A stretch of DNA of 64,000 nucleotides, taken from NCBI RefSeq assembly GCF_932294415.1, contig NC_065535.1:92334862-92398861 (forward strand), in the 5' to 3' direction. The notes under the pieces are model-generated. The model was not told the DNA's origin, did not search any database, and saw nothing but the letters and a program-made list of their open reading frames with translations. Each line of letters starts with the position of its first letter. Positions within the stretch are counted from its first letter, which is position 1. The stretch is from Quercus robur. Taxonomy: Eukaryota; Streptophyta; Magnoliopsida; Fagales; Fagaceae. Shown here in pieces: positions 35,856 to 47,565 of the stretch. The position numbers and the translations under genes are program-made.

Positions 35856-35876
35856 GGGGGGGGGGGGGGGGGGGGG
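35856..35876. repeat. Poly-G tract (21 G)
   Basis: Uninterrupted G run followed by cgggctccctcgggcccc. It may be the right end of a degraded element beginning near 34262. Confidence 0.9.
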
Positions 35877-36039
35877 CGGGCTCCCTCGGGCCCCAATTAG
35901 TTCTGTCAAGTACTGATTTTATTGTAACTTGAAGTAAAGATTTCAGTTGTTGCAGAGAATTACACAATGTGTGCAACATGAATTACCGATATAATTAATT
36001 GAGCAATCAGCTGTCAACACTGCCTTTAAGTACTTGGCT

Positions 36040-36165
36040 CTCTTAGCAGTCCTGCCCATTCCAAATCCTTCTCTCACGCTCCCTGCCACTAAGCACTTGC
36101 TCATGAATACTGAGCTGTGAGCTCTCTTACTACTAGAAATCACACAAAACAGAAGTTGGCCATAT
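36040..36165 (+). promoter_or_regulatory. ABCG copy A promoter and 5' leader
   Basis: Homologous to the blocks before psi and before copy B. The TATA-like ataaata of the other two is atgaata here (36103-36109), a change that may weaken it. The leader runs to the ATG at 36166. Confidence 0.5.
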
Positions 36166-36681
36166 ATGGCATCGTTTCTTCAACCAAATACTAGAAATCT
36201 TGAATATAACAACAACTCCACAACTACTCTTGCTAGGTTGTTAGAAATGGAAATCATTAATCCAATGCAAAGCAATAACAGAGGTGGAAACGTTGTTAGA
36301 ACAATGGTTCCGGAGGAGAATGGTGTTTTCTTGACATGGGAGGATTTGTGGGTGACGGTTACAAATGGAAAGGAAGGTAGTAAATCAATACTTGAGGGTG
36401 TGACTGGTTATGCACAACCAGGCGAGCTCTTAGCCATAATGGGCCCTTCAGGTTGTGGCAAGTCTACCCTCCTTGATGCATTAGCAGGTATATATGTCAT
36501 ATTTTTCACTTTACTATAAAATTATTTACACCTTCAGACTATTTTCACGTCTTATCTAGTGATAAGGCAGACAAGATATTAGTCAAAAAGAAAAGGTGTA
36601 GAGAGGGATGAAGGACTGGAAACAGTCATATATGTGTGTGTGTTTGTGTGTCCAAAACTCTTCGGGCCTCTCTATCTCTTT

Positions 36682-36685
<4 letters not shown>

Positions 36686-36721
<36 letters not shown>
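36686..36721. repeat. (GA)n microsatellite in intron 1 of copy A
   Basis: A GA run next to its complement ctctatctctttagagatagag, so it can fold on itself. Confidence 0.9.
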
Positions 36722-36723
<2 letters not shown>

Positions 36724-37020
36724 TTTGAGTTAGGATCAAGTTTTACTTGGAGTAACTCCAAGTAATATTAAACTCTCTAATAACTTTTATCAGATTAATA
36801 TTTTAAAATTTTCACTATTGAAATATATATATATATATTCTCTATGTTCTAGAAATGTTCGCCAAATTTTGTACCAATTGGATGTGATATACTATTCAAT
36901 CTAAAACCTCATCATTTTCTAATAATTTAAAAATATAAAAATTTAGAATTAAATATATTTCTTGGTAGACAAGACAACAAGTAAAACAACATTACTTCCA
37001 TGACAAGTAATAAAGCTCAC

Positions 37021-37207
37021 TATAAGGCTTAAATGTTCAAATCCAACTCCTTTTCCTACATAAATGCCTCTAAAAACAGGACCGGACCATCGCCTCGTGA
37101 TCAAAGACAAGCCTTTTAAGCCCACTCTCTACAAATCATATTGTGAGGGATCTTTTTTGTACGAGCCTAACGTCATTCTTGGGCCGCTAAATAATCGTGT
37201 CCCTACA
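37021..37207 (+). repeat. Truncated 5' LTR
   Basis: Starts abruptly at tataaggcttaaatgttcaa and ends gtgtccctaca. Matches 42633-42819 with only a few differences, so the element is fairly young. Confidence 0.85.
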
Positions 37208-37472
37208 ATTGGCGCCGTCTGTGGGGAGGCTTGCGCGTTGGCATAGGTGGCGTTCGAGTCAACTCTCTAGCAAGTAGAGATTCGCGGGTTTTCCCCCGTC
37301 TCCAACGACATGCAGTTCTTATTCCGACATAAACTTGTGCAGGGGCTTATGTCCTGTAGCGCCAACGGCACGGGCAGCTCTAGGGGCTTCCGACCCCAAG
37401 TCAGCTCTCCCCGTCATGGTCAAGGGGCTGACCTGCAAAAAAGCAAATAAGTACAAAAAAGTACTCAAAAAA

Positions 37473-38510
37473 GTTTTGGACAGAACCAAGGCCTTGCATG
37501 GTCCTCAGACTCAAGCCTATGGGGAAACCAAGCACCAAAAAAAAAAAAAAAAAGTTTTGGACAGGACCAAGGCCTTGCATGGTCCTCGAACTCAAGCCTA
37601 TAGGGAAACCAAGTACTTAAAAAAAAAAGTTTTGGACAGAACCAAGGCCTTGCATGGTCCTCGGACTCAAGCCTATGGGGAAACCAAGTACTCAAAAAAG
37701 TTTTGGACAGAACCAAGGCCTTGCATGGTCCTCGGACTCAAGCCTATGGGGAAACCAAGTACTCCAAAAAGTTTTGGACAGAACCAAGGCCTTGCATGGT
37801 CCTCGGACTCAAGCCTATGGGGAAACCAAGTACTCCAAAGAGTTTTGGACAGAACCAAGGCCTTGCATGGTCCTCGGACTCAAGGCTCTGGGGAAACCAA
37901 CTACTTACAAAGAGAATACAAGTTTTGGACAGAACCAAGGCCTTGCATGGTCCTCAGACTCAAGCCTATGGGGAAACCAAGTACTCAAAAAAGTTTTGGA
38001 CAGAACCAAGGCCTTGCATGGTCCTCGGACTCAAGCCTATGGGGAAACCAAGTACTCAAAAAAGTTTTGGACAGAACCAAGGCCTTGCATGGTCCTCGGA
38101 CTCAAGCCTATGGGGAAACTAAGTACTCAAAAAAGTTTTGGACAGAACCAAGGTCTTGCATGGTCCTCGGACTCAAGCCTATGGGGAAACCAAGTACTCC
38201 AAAAAGTTTTGGACAGAACCAAGGCCTTGCATGGTTCTCGGACTCAAGCCTATGGGGAAACCAAGTACTCCAAAGAGTTTTGGACAGAACCAAGGTCTTG
38301 CATGGTCCTCGGACTCAAGCCTGTGGGGAAACCAACTACTTACAAAGAGAATACAAGTTTTGGACAGAACCAAGGCCTTGCATGGTCCTCGGACTCAAGC
38401 CTCTAGGGAAACCAACTACTTACAAAGAGAATACAAGTTTTGGACAGAACCAAGGCCTTGCATGGTCCTTGGACCCAAGCCTCTGGGGAAACCAACTACT
38501 TAAAAGGAAA
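37473..38510 (+). repeat. Array 1: 14 tandem units of 71 or 80 bp
   Basis: Units start gttttggacagaaccaaggc at 37473, 37554, 37629, 37700, 37771, 37842, 37922, 37993, 38064, 38135, 38206, 38277, 38357 and 38437. Most are 71 bp; the 80-bp variant carries tacaaagagaataca before the next start. The units contain no stop in several frames, which creates a 414-codon frame (37335-38579) that shifts frame from unit to unit. I treat it as repeat, not protein. Confidence 0.95.
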
Positions 38511-39233
38511 AGCTACGTTACGTGGACCTCAAAATCTCCCCGAGGAAAACTCTCCATTAACAATTGGGTTAATTCCTGAACTACATGGATTCTCTAGTTT
38601 GCCCTCGGATCCTCAACACCAAAAGGACCAGTACGGAATGGAGCAACATGTTTCCAAAAGCATAATCGAAGTCATTCAATGCTCGGTCACCCCCTCGGAT
38701 GAATTATTTAGAATTTATCGTTCTCGGACAATATTTTCGCACTTATTACAGAACGTTCAACCGTTATCTCGGTTAGTTTCCTAAGTTTAACTTACTATGA
38801 ATTGTTATTATTATGCCTGGTAGTGTCGGTAAATTAGAATTAGTTGGATTGTGTTTCAAGGGTTTTTGCTCTAAATATTGCTGAGGAGAAACACACACAT
38901 GGAGCACACCCATTCACAAAGTGGTGTTGCCAAAAGAACAATGTTCAAAACAAGTAAATAAATTTCCATTTTTACTAAAACAAAGAAATAGTACAGCGTA
39001 CAATGAAAAGCTGGAATCAGCTTATGTCAAAGCTCACTACATAACCAAAAAGAAAGATACAAGAGAATAAGATAAAGCCGAGGAAGTGGCACAGAGGAGA
39101 GGTTGGCTACTGCTCCAAGACCTTGTTCTTCCTCAATGCTTTTACATGCCCATAACTCAGGCAGCAAAAGAAACCCAACTTGAGCCTCACACCGCTGAAG
39201 GAAAGGTGCAGGGAGCCGGAAGTTGAGGAGCCT

Positions 39234-39494
39234 TCACCAAAAATTTGCCTGCGACAGGGCAGAGGCGATGATGGCGGAGAATCTTTCTTCTGACACACCA
39301 AAATTCTGGCATGAACAGAACCTGCTTCGGATTTTGACTAAAAGAGAGAGAAACACCCTTTCCCCCCTGTCGAAGCGGAATATTCTCTTCAAGTTATGCT
39401 TACTTTGCCCGTACCTCACTATTCTGAGTCTCAGGAGGACACGGCGCCTCTGTGGCGGAGAGAGTTCTTTCTCCCCAACCTTCGCCTCAAACAT
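39234..39494 (-). CDS. Antisense small ORF (MFEA family), 86 aa, in the intronic LTR element
   Basis: On the minus strand an ATG at 39494 opens MFEAKVGEKELSPPQRRR and runs 86 codons to a stop. It aligns without gaps to the plus-strand frame at 28941-29200 of the other element, although nucleotide similarity is only moderate (roughly two thirds by eye). A TATA-like taaataaata lies about 95 bp upstream (39587-39596) and the 3' region has a conserved ttgtac.ctgtactatttct word near 38990. The protein is Arg/Lys-rich, without signal peptide or membrane helix; I recognise no family. Antisense extra ORFs are known from some Ty3/gypsy Tat-lineage elements (Grande, for example), which is the closest precedent I know. 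Whether it is translated is unknown. Confidence 0.45.
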   Translation of the reverse strand: MFEAKVGEKELSPPQRRRVLLRLRIVRYGQSKHNLKRIFRFDRGERVFLSLLVKIRSRFCSCQNFGVSEERFSAIIASALSQANFW

Positions 39495-39586
39495 GTTATG
39501 CTAAGGGAGAATAGCATTGGATATGAGAGTTGTGATTTGAGAGGAAACTGAAGGATTGGTACACAGGTGAAGCAACTTTCTCTCCT

Positions 39587-39596
39587 ATTTATTTAA
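39587..39596 (-). promoter_or_regulatory. Antisense internal TATA box
   Basis: taaataaata on the minus strand, followed by aggagagaaa and a C/T-rich leader to the ATG at 39494; same arrangement as at 28821. Confidence 0.5.
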
Positions 39597-39931
39597 AAAG
39601 ATAAGGTGGTAGCATTTAATTCACGCAGCGTCCCAAGGAACGCTACAGACAAAATGGCTCCGGCTCAATCTCCAACGCCACCTGCAACCATGGGATTAAA
39701 GAAGTCTCGGGAAGGTGCACCTCGAACACTGGGACGCCAAAAAGTACCGCGTGGCCAAAGACTACAGAAATACCTCTTAATTTGTGGGCCTAGTGAATTC
39801 GTGGCCCAGACCCGTTCTACATGGGGGCCCAAGGATTATGACCCACGCCGAGGAATAGCCGTTGCCGAGGACAACCTCCTGCTCGGCACCTCGTGAAATA
39901 CCTGAGGAAAGGGAGAAACTGAACTCAAAAA

Positions 39932-40440
39932 GTTTTGGACAGAACCAAGGCCTTGCATGGTCCTCGGACTCAAGCCTATGGGGAAACCAAGTACTCAAAA
40001 AAGTTTTGGACAGAACTAAGGCCTTGCATGGTCCTCGGACTCAAGCCTATGGGGAAACCAAGTACTCAAAAAAGTTTTGGACAGAACCAAGGCCTTGCAT
40101 AGTCCTCGGACTCAAGCCTATGGGGAAACCAAGTACTCCAAAGAGTTTTGGACAGAACCAAGGCCTTGCATGGTTCTCGGACTCAAGCCTATGGGGAAAC
40201 CAAGTACTCCAAAAAGTTTTGGACAGAACCAAGGCCTTGCATGGTCCTCGGACTCAAGCCTCTGGGGAAACCAACTACTTACAAAGAGAATACAAGTTTT
40301 GGACAGAACCAAGGCCTTGCATGGTCCTCGGACTCAAGCCTCTGGGAAAACCAACTACTTACAAAGAGAATACAAGTTTTGGACAGAACCAAGGCCTTGC
40401 ATGGTCCTCGGACTCAAGCCTATTGGGACGCCAACTACTC
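39932..40440 (+). repeat. Array 2: seven tandem units of 71 or 80 bp
   Basis: Unit starts at 39932, 40003, 40074, 40145, 40216, 40296 and 40376; same consensus as array 1, including the 80-bp variants at the right end. Confidence 0.95.
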
Positions 40441-40817
40441 GGATGGGAAAAGTCCTCGGCTCAAATACTATAAAATGTTAAGGCCAATAAAAGTGTTAGG
40501 ATGATGGCGAGACGCCCCACTATTCGGTAGCCTAAGGGGGCTGTTCATTTTTGCGGGTGATATGTCTTCGGATGATTACTTCCTATACCGCATAGAGCAT
40601 CCAGTTCTAATCTCGGCATTGTTTTGGGTAAGTATCGTTATTCACAGGTAGGCATTGCTGTGTCAAACCACTCTATTAAAGTTATAATGATATCTTTTTG
40701 TTAGCAAGTATTTTGGCCTTAGTTATCATTGATTCAAATGCTATACTATTATGCCGAGCAACGTTTGCAAAGTTGTAAAAACATAGAGATAGAACATGCA
40801 AAGTAAAATAACAACAA

Positions 40818-41683
40818 TTTTTATTAATATGAAAAATTATTACAACGTACAAAGAGGGGCTTAAACAAGCCTATACAAAAGGTGAATTGCCGAAGCAACG
40901 GTAACATCCGCAATATAGATAAGTAAACAGTCGGGTGTCTCTTAAACTCGTCTTCAAAGTCTCTCCAATCTTTGCCTCAGTATTGCTCATGTTGAGAGAA
41001 GGACCTGTCTTAAAAAAAAATGAAGGAGAAGGAAGAAGAAGATGAAGGAGAAGGAAGAAGAGGATAGAGGAGATGAATGAGGAAGATGGAGGAGATGAAT
41101 GAGGAAGATGGAGGACATGAGTAAAAGAAGGAGGAGAAGAAGAGGGAAGAGATGAAAAGAAAGAGAAAGGAGCAAAAGAGGGAGAAGGAAAAGCACCAGG
41201 AGGGACCTGGTGGTGGAAAGAAGAAGAAAGAGAGGCAAAGAGAGGCGCCAGTGAACGAAGAGAAGAAGAAGCAGGGGCATTTAGTCCCTGCCCCAGTCCT
41301 GACTCCTAACACACTGGTGCCGTGTTAGATATGCTTGTGAGAGAGCGGGTGGTACTGATGATGTGCTTCCTCGGCTCAGTTACGCCGAAAATGTGACGTG
41401 ATGAGTCCCTGCTTCGGATTTTGGCTAAAAGGAAGGCGAGACAAATCTTGAGTCTCCGCCATCCTTGCCCTGACCGAGCCATTTAGAGCTTCGCTAGAAC
41501 ATGGTGTTTCTGGGAGGGGAATGATTTTTTCATTGCTTATTACTACGGTGAGTGTATTTCAGGTTAAGGTATAACCGGAGAGTAAAAATAAATTCCGGAA
41601 GGAATCTAAGGGTTTCAAATTTTGGGGGGATTAAAGGGATTCATCTGTGGGAGAAACAACTCTTGTTTCTTCTCTTTATATAG
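40818..41683 (-). other. Second antisense module of the intronic element
   Basis: A minus-strand TATA (ctatataaag, 41674-41683) is followed by a leader, the conserved word caaaatccgaagcaggga (complement at about 41405-41424), a long C/T-rich tract (complement of the GA-rich 41030-41260) and an aataaaaattg signal (40818-40828). The word is shared with the MFEA ORFs, so this is a diverged or duplicated module. Its open frames through the C/T tract are low complexity and are not called genes. Confidence 0.4.
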
Positions 41684-42019
41684 GGGACGAAGAGGAGAGT
41701 ACTTAATGCGTTCAGATCTCCAAGGAAAGCTGCAAACAAAAATACGTCCGTTTCATTCCCCCACGCCATCAAAAACCGTTGAATCTGGGAGGTCTCGTAA
41801 AGGGAAGATATTAAAGACGCGCTTCGAATAACCAAACGGCATAAACGCATCGTGCGCAAATTAAGGGGAACATCTTGTAGACCGGTACACTCCCTGGGCA
41901 GGTGAAGAGTCGCCGGCGTTAGTCAATAGTTGAATTAAATAAGCCATAATGAAGGCTCGGTATTACCAAAACCCCCCTCTCCAACCATGATGTTGGACAG
42001 CAGGGTTTTGAGGGGCTAT

Positions 42020-42819
42020 TGTGGGGCCCAATAATCTATGGGTCAGGTCCACTTGCTCGTGGGGAGTCAAAAGGCCCAAGCCAAAGAAGGCTACGGCCCA
42101 AGCTCAGTAACATAAAGCCCAAATGGCCCGGAGATGTTGCCGAGGACAGTTCAGTCCTCGGTAGACCCAAAATTCCACCGAGAAGAGGGGCAAAAACGGT
42201 ATAGAACCAGACTGGAAAGGAGACCTAAAATATCTCGGGAAAGCTGCCCTTATTACCCTTCCCAGATAAGATTCTGCATCCAGCAGAGCCGGATTCTTCG
42301 GCTTTATCAACCATCCCCAGTGATTATGGGATTAGACTGACGGGACAAATATCAGTCTTGGAAAGGTTGACCCTACACGTGGACGAAGGACAGCGAGCGT
42401 CAGCGAGTATAAAAGAGAAAGTAAGTAATCTGGATAAGGGGGCTGGAGACAATGGATAAAAAAGACCAGGGGCTCCTATTCTACCTCCAGGAGAAAAACT
42501 CCATGGGTGAAAACCCCTTAACAATGTATGCACACCACATAAAAAAGAGAAACCCACCGCCGGATAACCGGAGGAAGATCTTAATCGTCCTCGGACTAAT
42601 TCCGAGGAGTCCAACCCCTCAGGATGTGACGCTATAAGGCTTAAATGTTCAAATCCAACTCCTTTTTCTACATAAATGCCTCTAAAAACAGGACCAGACC
42701 ATCGCCCCGTGATCAAAGACAAGCCTTTTAAGCCCACTCTCTACAAATCATATTGTGAGGGATCTTTTTTGTATGAGCCTAACGTCATTCTTGGGCCGCT
42801 AAATAATCGTGTCCCTACA
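42020..42819 (+). repeat. 3' LTR of the intronic element (800 bp)
   Basis: Begins tgtggggcccaataatctat after a purine-rich ttgaggggcta (42008-42018) and ends gtgtccctaca. Its complement starts tgtagggacacgatta, related to the LTRs at 27804 and 30415 and to the solo LTR at 34757. Confidence 0.85.
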
Positions 42820-44640
42820 GTTTTAATTCCGTACCAAATTTAATTGTAATTTTGTTCAATCTTATATACCCTGTATTTTATGTGAGATTTCATTGTATGG
42901 GTTATGTGTAAGAGAAAGTGTGAAGACTCAAGACAAATTGAAGATCAAAGGAGTTTTCGCGGGTAGCTCACGAGAAACCTTCCCACAAAGTGAAGCCATG
43001 TGCTCAGCATATGACTAGGATGCGAAGAGTCATGATAGATGGTGACAATAGGTTTTCGAGAGTATTTCACAAGTAAGGCATTCCCACGAGATACCCGCGA
43101 AACATTCTATTTTATTATTTTGTCATATTTGATACACCATGTCTCTACCCACACTATATATACCCACATTACCCACATACTGAGAGGAGTGTTTTACAGA
43201 AAGAAAATCCTAGTCATAACCCTTGAGAGTTAGAAATGTCATACCCACAATCCTCTACAGAATCCATTATGGTTTTCCTCAACTCCTACCTCTCCATATT
43301 CAAATCCTTGAGAGGTTAATAACCCAAACACTTACCACACTCATCCTGAGTGTAAAGTGAGGTTTTGGTGTTACTGGGAAGCATTGGAAGAAGCCATTTG
43401 TTTGGTGGATGCAATCGGGCTGAATTGCGTGATCGAGAGAGCTAGAGAAGACAAGACTTCATCAAGTCAGTTGGTAGCAGGAGCTTGGAGGACTCAAGTA
43501 CATGGAATAGATTAGGCTTAGAGGGTCTTTTACTATTCGTGTACTTCAATTCATTCTCTAGTGGATCAATTCACCGCTTGAAGGGTGGCGGAGAGGTTTT
43601 TCACCGAGTTCTTCGGTTTCCTCTTCGATAACACATTGGGATGTTATCTTGTGTTTACATTCTTCTTCCCTACTCTTTTAGCTTTCATTTTATTGTTGAT
43701 ATTTGATGAATATGGTTTAGAGTAGTTATATTGTTTGTTCACTCTCATTTACTCTATTCCACACTTAGTTTAAGTTAGAGTAAAATCAACCGAGACATAA
43801 TCTTTAATTTGGGAGTCTAAATAGCTCTTATGTTTTCACACAAATTCGAACTTTCAAAAATGTTATACATTATTATTATTATTTTTTATTTACCTAGAAG
43901 AGTGCCTCTAAAATATTAAACTAATAGAATCCCAACTCAATAAAAAATTTAAATTATTTAACAAAAAAAAAAGTTGTAAATATGTCAAATCATATAATTT
44001 CCCTTAATAGTTCTTGCTAAATCGAAAGTGCACTTGGTTGAGCGAATGCTTGGTGAGAGTGAACTGTTTTGTTCTTCATCAGAATTTATCGGGTTTTCTT
44101 GACCTATTTGACATGGTTTCATGTGCCTAATATAGTCAATGGTATTTTCAACTGTTTTTTGAAAGGGTATAACGCCTAACTAGTATCCTTTCATGATGCA
44201 TAATTATTTGAACCTCACGTACATTATCTATAATTAGATGACAAGTTCAGTCATTTCCAGCATCTTTCATTACTTTTCTGCATAACACACTTATAAGAAG
44301 TTCTTGAGTGTTTAGAATTGCTATTTGTGGATATTCAGACTTTGTTGTATCTCTGAGACAATTTGCTTGTAAACCATAGCAAATTCTTCAAGCGAGGGCA
44401 AATTTAGTCCTAATCAGAATGTTGATACGTGTCTCAAAGCCTTCAATTTCCCCTCCCCACTACCCTCACCAAACAAAGGGCTATGTCATTTTTTTTTTGG
44501 ATTGACTAAAACATATAGTTGAACACTGTTGCAAGTTCCTCCTTCTAGCAACTGAGATTCTTGTCACTTATTTTATCATGGAAAATAAATTATAATGTCC
44601 ATTATGCATGCGCACACAAGAGTAAAGCAGTTATATCATA
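42820..44640. other. Rest of intron 1 of copy A, probable older LTR debris
   Basis: 42820-43860 contains leader-like sequence (gttggtagcaggagcttgga; ttcttcggtttcctcttcg) of the kind found in Ty1/copia LTR regions, without coding domains. Copy B has none of this in its 486-bp first intron, so it entered after the duplication or was lost from B. Confidence 0.4.
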
Positions 44641-46979
44641 AGTACATTATATATTTTTTAGAGACTTTCACTCCATTAGGCATGTGAGAACCAATAAGGA
44701 GTATTTTATGGCAGGGAGATCAGGTTTAAACACAAGGCAATCAGGGGAAATTCTTATCAATGGCCTTAAACAGAAACTGGGTTTTGGAACATCGGTAAGA
44801 GACAAATTGAAAGATAAACATATAATTCTTTTTCCTTTATTAATCAAAGAGAATTTATATCAATCCTAAAGGAATTAAATGTAGCAACTGTCACAAAATT
44901 CTTAACCATTAAAATATACTAATCAGTTTAAGTTTTAAATATATTTAGGCCTATGTAACACAAGATGATACTTTGATGACGACTTTAACTGTAAGAGAAG
45001 CCATGTATTACTCGGCTCAACTCCAATTGCCAGACTCCATGTCAAAGTCAGAGAAGAAGGAGATTGCAGACATAACAATAAAAGAAATGGGCTTAGAAGA
45101 TGCCATGGACACAAGAATTGGTGGGTCGGGAGCCAAAGGCATTAGTAGTGGGCAAAAGAGAAGAGTAAGCATTTGCATAGAGATCCTGACACGCCCCAAG
45201 CTTCTTTTCCTTGACGAACCAACAAGTGGACTTGATAGTGCAGCATCATATTATGTCATGAGCAGAATTGCTAGCCTGCATAAAAGGGATGGAATTACAA
45301 GGACTATAATTGCATCCATCCATCAGCCCAGCAATGAGGTCTTCCAAGTCTTTCACAATCTTTGCCTTTTGTCATCTGGGAGAACAGTCTACTTTGGTCC
45401 TTCTTACACAGCAACTGAGGTAAGTTCTCTAATGCTTCTAATGTCTACGAAGAATAAAATGATATTAGAGACAAAATATTATTCTTTTTCAGAACTATTG
45501 ACTTGTCCTATTATAATTGGAGCAACATTAATTTCACCCCGTCCACCCTTTTTATTATGCACCAATCATAATAGGCTATGTCAATAGTTAAGAAAAATAT
45601 TGTGTCTCTAACCTTATTCATGAAGAATGTTAACATGGTGTTTGGAATATGTAACTAAACATACCTAGTTTCAATTCATTGCAGTTTTTCATTACAAATG
45701 GTTTTCCCTGCCCGACTCTCCAAAATCCATCTGATCACTTCCTTAAAACTATAAACAAAGATTTTGGAAAGGTAAGAGAACATAGGATTTTCCCATTGGA
45801 GAATATGTTTCGTGGTTCTTGTTTAATATTTTGTAAATTTAAATCTAAATATGTATTACGTATCATGTCCTTTAAAATTTTGTATTACTCCATACATTGT
45901 TAGACATCTCCATTATTATCATAGGCTCAAAACACTTTTTTCAACTTAGCCTTATGCAATTACTTACCCAAATCTTAAAAGCAAACTCCTTATAAATCTA
46001 ACACTTTTTTTTTGTTTTTTTAAAAATGTAGGATCTTGAGCAAGGTTTAGATGGAGGGATTCCAACAGAGGAAGCAATTAATTCTCTTACAAGGTCATAT
46101 AAATCTTCTGAAATTTACCAACAAGTTCAAAGACAAGTATCGGAAATATGTAAACGGGTAATGAAATTCAGACAATTAGTCTTATAATTTATTTACATAA
46201 ATCTTTCCAAAATTAATGACAGAAACTTACATTGGTTTCAGGACTATGGAGCATTAGAGAAGAAGAGAAACCATGCTGGGTTTGTTATTCAATGTCTTGT
46301 TCTTACAAGAAGGTCTTCTGTGAACATGTACCGTGATATAGGCTATTACTGGTTACGCCTAGCTATTTATGTTGCATTAGCTATAGGCCTAGCCACAGTA
46401 TTTTATGATGTTGGCTCTAGTTATGGATCAATCAAGGTATGAGAGAGAGATTGAATATTCCTTATACTTATTCTAAAAAGCTAGAAAATAAGAAGCAATA
46501 TTAATCATTGTAATGTTTTTTTGTACTTTCTCTTTTTTTTAGGTGAGAGGTTCACTGATCATGTTTATAACTTCATTCTTAACTTTCATGACCATTGGTG
46601 GATTCCCTTCTTTCTTGGAGGACATGAAGGTTTGTTTTGCTTGTCATTTATGTATTGATCCTCTTTTTCTTTTTTTGGGAAGCAAGTATTAATCTATTTT
46701 TATGCACATAGATTTTACTTACCTCTTTTAACCTGCATTCGGACTAGTCTTTTTTTTTTTTTTTTCTTTTAATGTCTAAAATTAATTCAATCCTTTAACT
46801 TTTAACTTTATACAATTCAGTCATTTCGTTAATGTGCCTTAGGTGATATTTTATTTATTGATAGGGTGATATGCCATTAAGTATCTCAAATGATGTAGTT
46901 TTAAAATATACAAATATATATATATATATATATAATTTCTTACATTAAAAAATAGAAAATTTTCATTTCTTTTCAAATT

Positions 46980-47565
46980 GAGGCAAGAAGAAAAAAATAC
47001 AAAAAAAAAAAAAAAAAAAATTATAGTCCAAAATAAAAGGACCAATGTGAAACGGATTAAGAAGTTGAGGATTTTTTTTTTAAAAAAAAAAAATCACTTT
47101 TTTTCAAATCTAGAAGTGCTAGTTGAAATATATGGTTAAGATTAGAAATTAAAATTCACATTTTTCAGCTTTTCATTTTTTTCGCTTTTTCTTTTTTTAA
47201 CTTTTATATCACGCATCAATATGGTTATTGCACAGTGCAATTATTACACCAGATTCAAATCCCTTCCATCTATGGACCAATCTTTCACCAACATATCACC
47301 CATTTGTAATTGGGGACCAACTCATTCACCAAGTTCTTCACCATTTTCTCAACACAACTCGCACACTCATTTTTGTAAATTTTCTCCAAAACGAATCCCA
47401 GTGATCTACTTTATGTTTTACATTAAATAGAACAAATCTAAGCATGTACATCAAATATTACGACATTTTAAAATTTTAAAGGACATGGCACTTGGTATAG
47501 TGTCTGATTAAGAAAATAGAATCTTATCCGTAAAATGGACTCTCTACATTTTAAGTGAATAGAAA
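46980..47565. other. Insertion in intron 7 of copy A absent from copy B
   Basis: The intron is 1141 bp in A and 525 bp in B. The two align up to a run of A/T near 46980 and again from aatgtttgattttat at 47566. The extra block has short open frames only. No termini or TSD were resolved in the poly-A/T context. Confidence 0.5.

Larger units (their letters stand above)
37021..42819 (+). mobile_element. 5'-truncated non-autonomous LTR element in intron 1 of ABCG copy A
   Basis: A full 3' LTR lies at 42020-42819. Only its last 187 bp are present at the left edge (37021-37207, equal to 42633-42819 apart from few changes), followed by a primer-binding-like site (tggcgccgtctgtgggga, 37210). Between them are two arrays of a 71/80-bp unit and two minus-strand TATA-leader modules, one with an 86-codon ORF. 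No gag or pol is present. It lies in the sense direction of the host gene. The missing left 600 bp of the 5' LTR means a deletion after insertion or a recombined insertion, and no TSD can be checked. Confidence 0.85.

Noticed and set aside
37335..38579. 414-codon open frame and overlapping long frames on both strands
   Set aside because: They are the 71/80-bp tandem array translated; the unit length is not a multiple of three and the same bases are read in all frames, so no protein constraint is visible.
37473..40440. Possible CRISPR-like array
   Set aside because: Units are contiguous without unique spacers, and the context is a plant LTR element.
40987..41312. Leu/Ser/Phe-rich minus-strand frames
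   Set aside because: They come from a low-complexity C/T-rich tract inside the LTR element; two frames are open at once.
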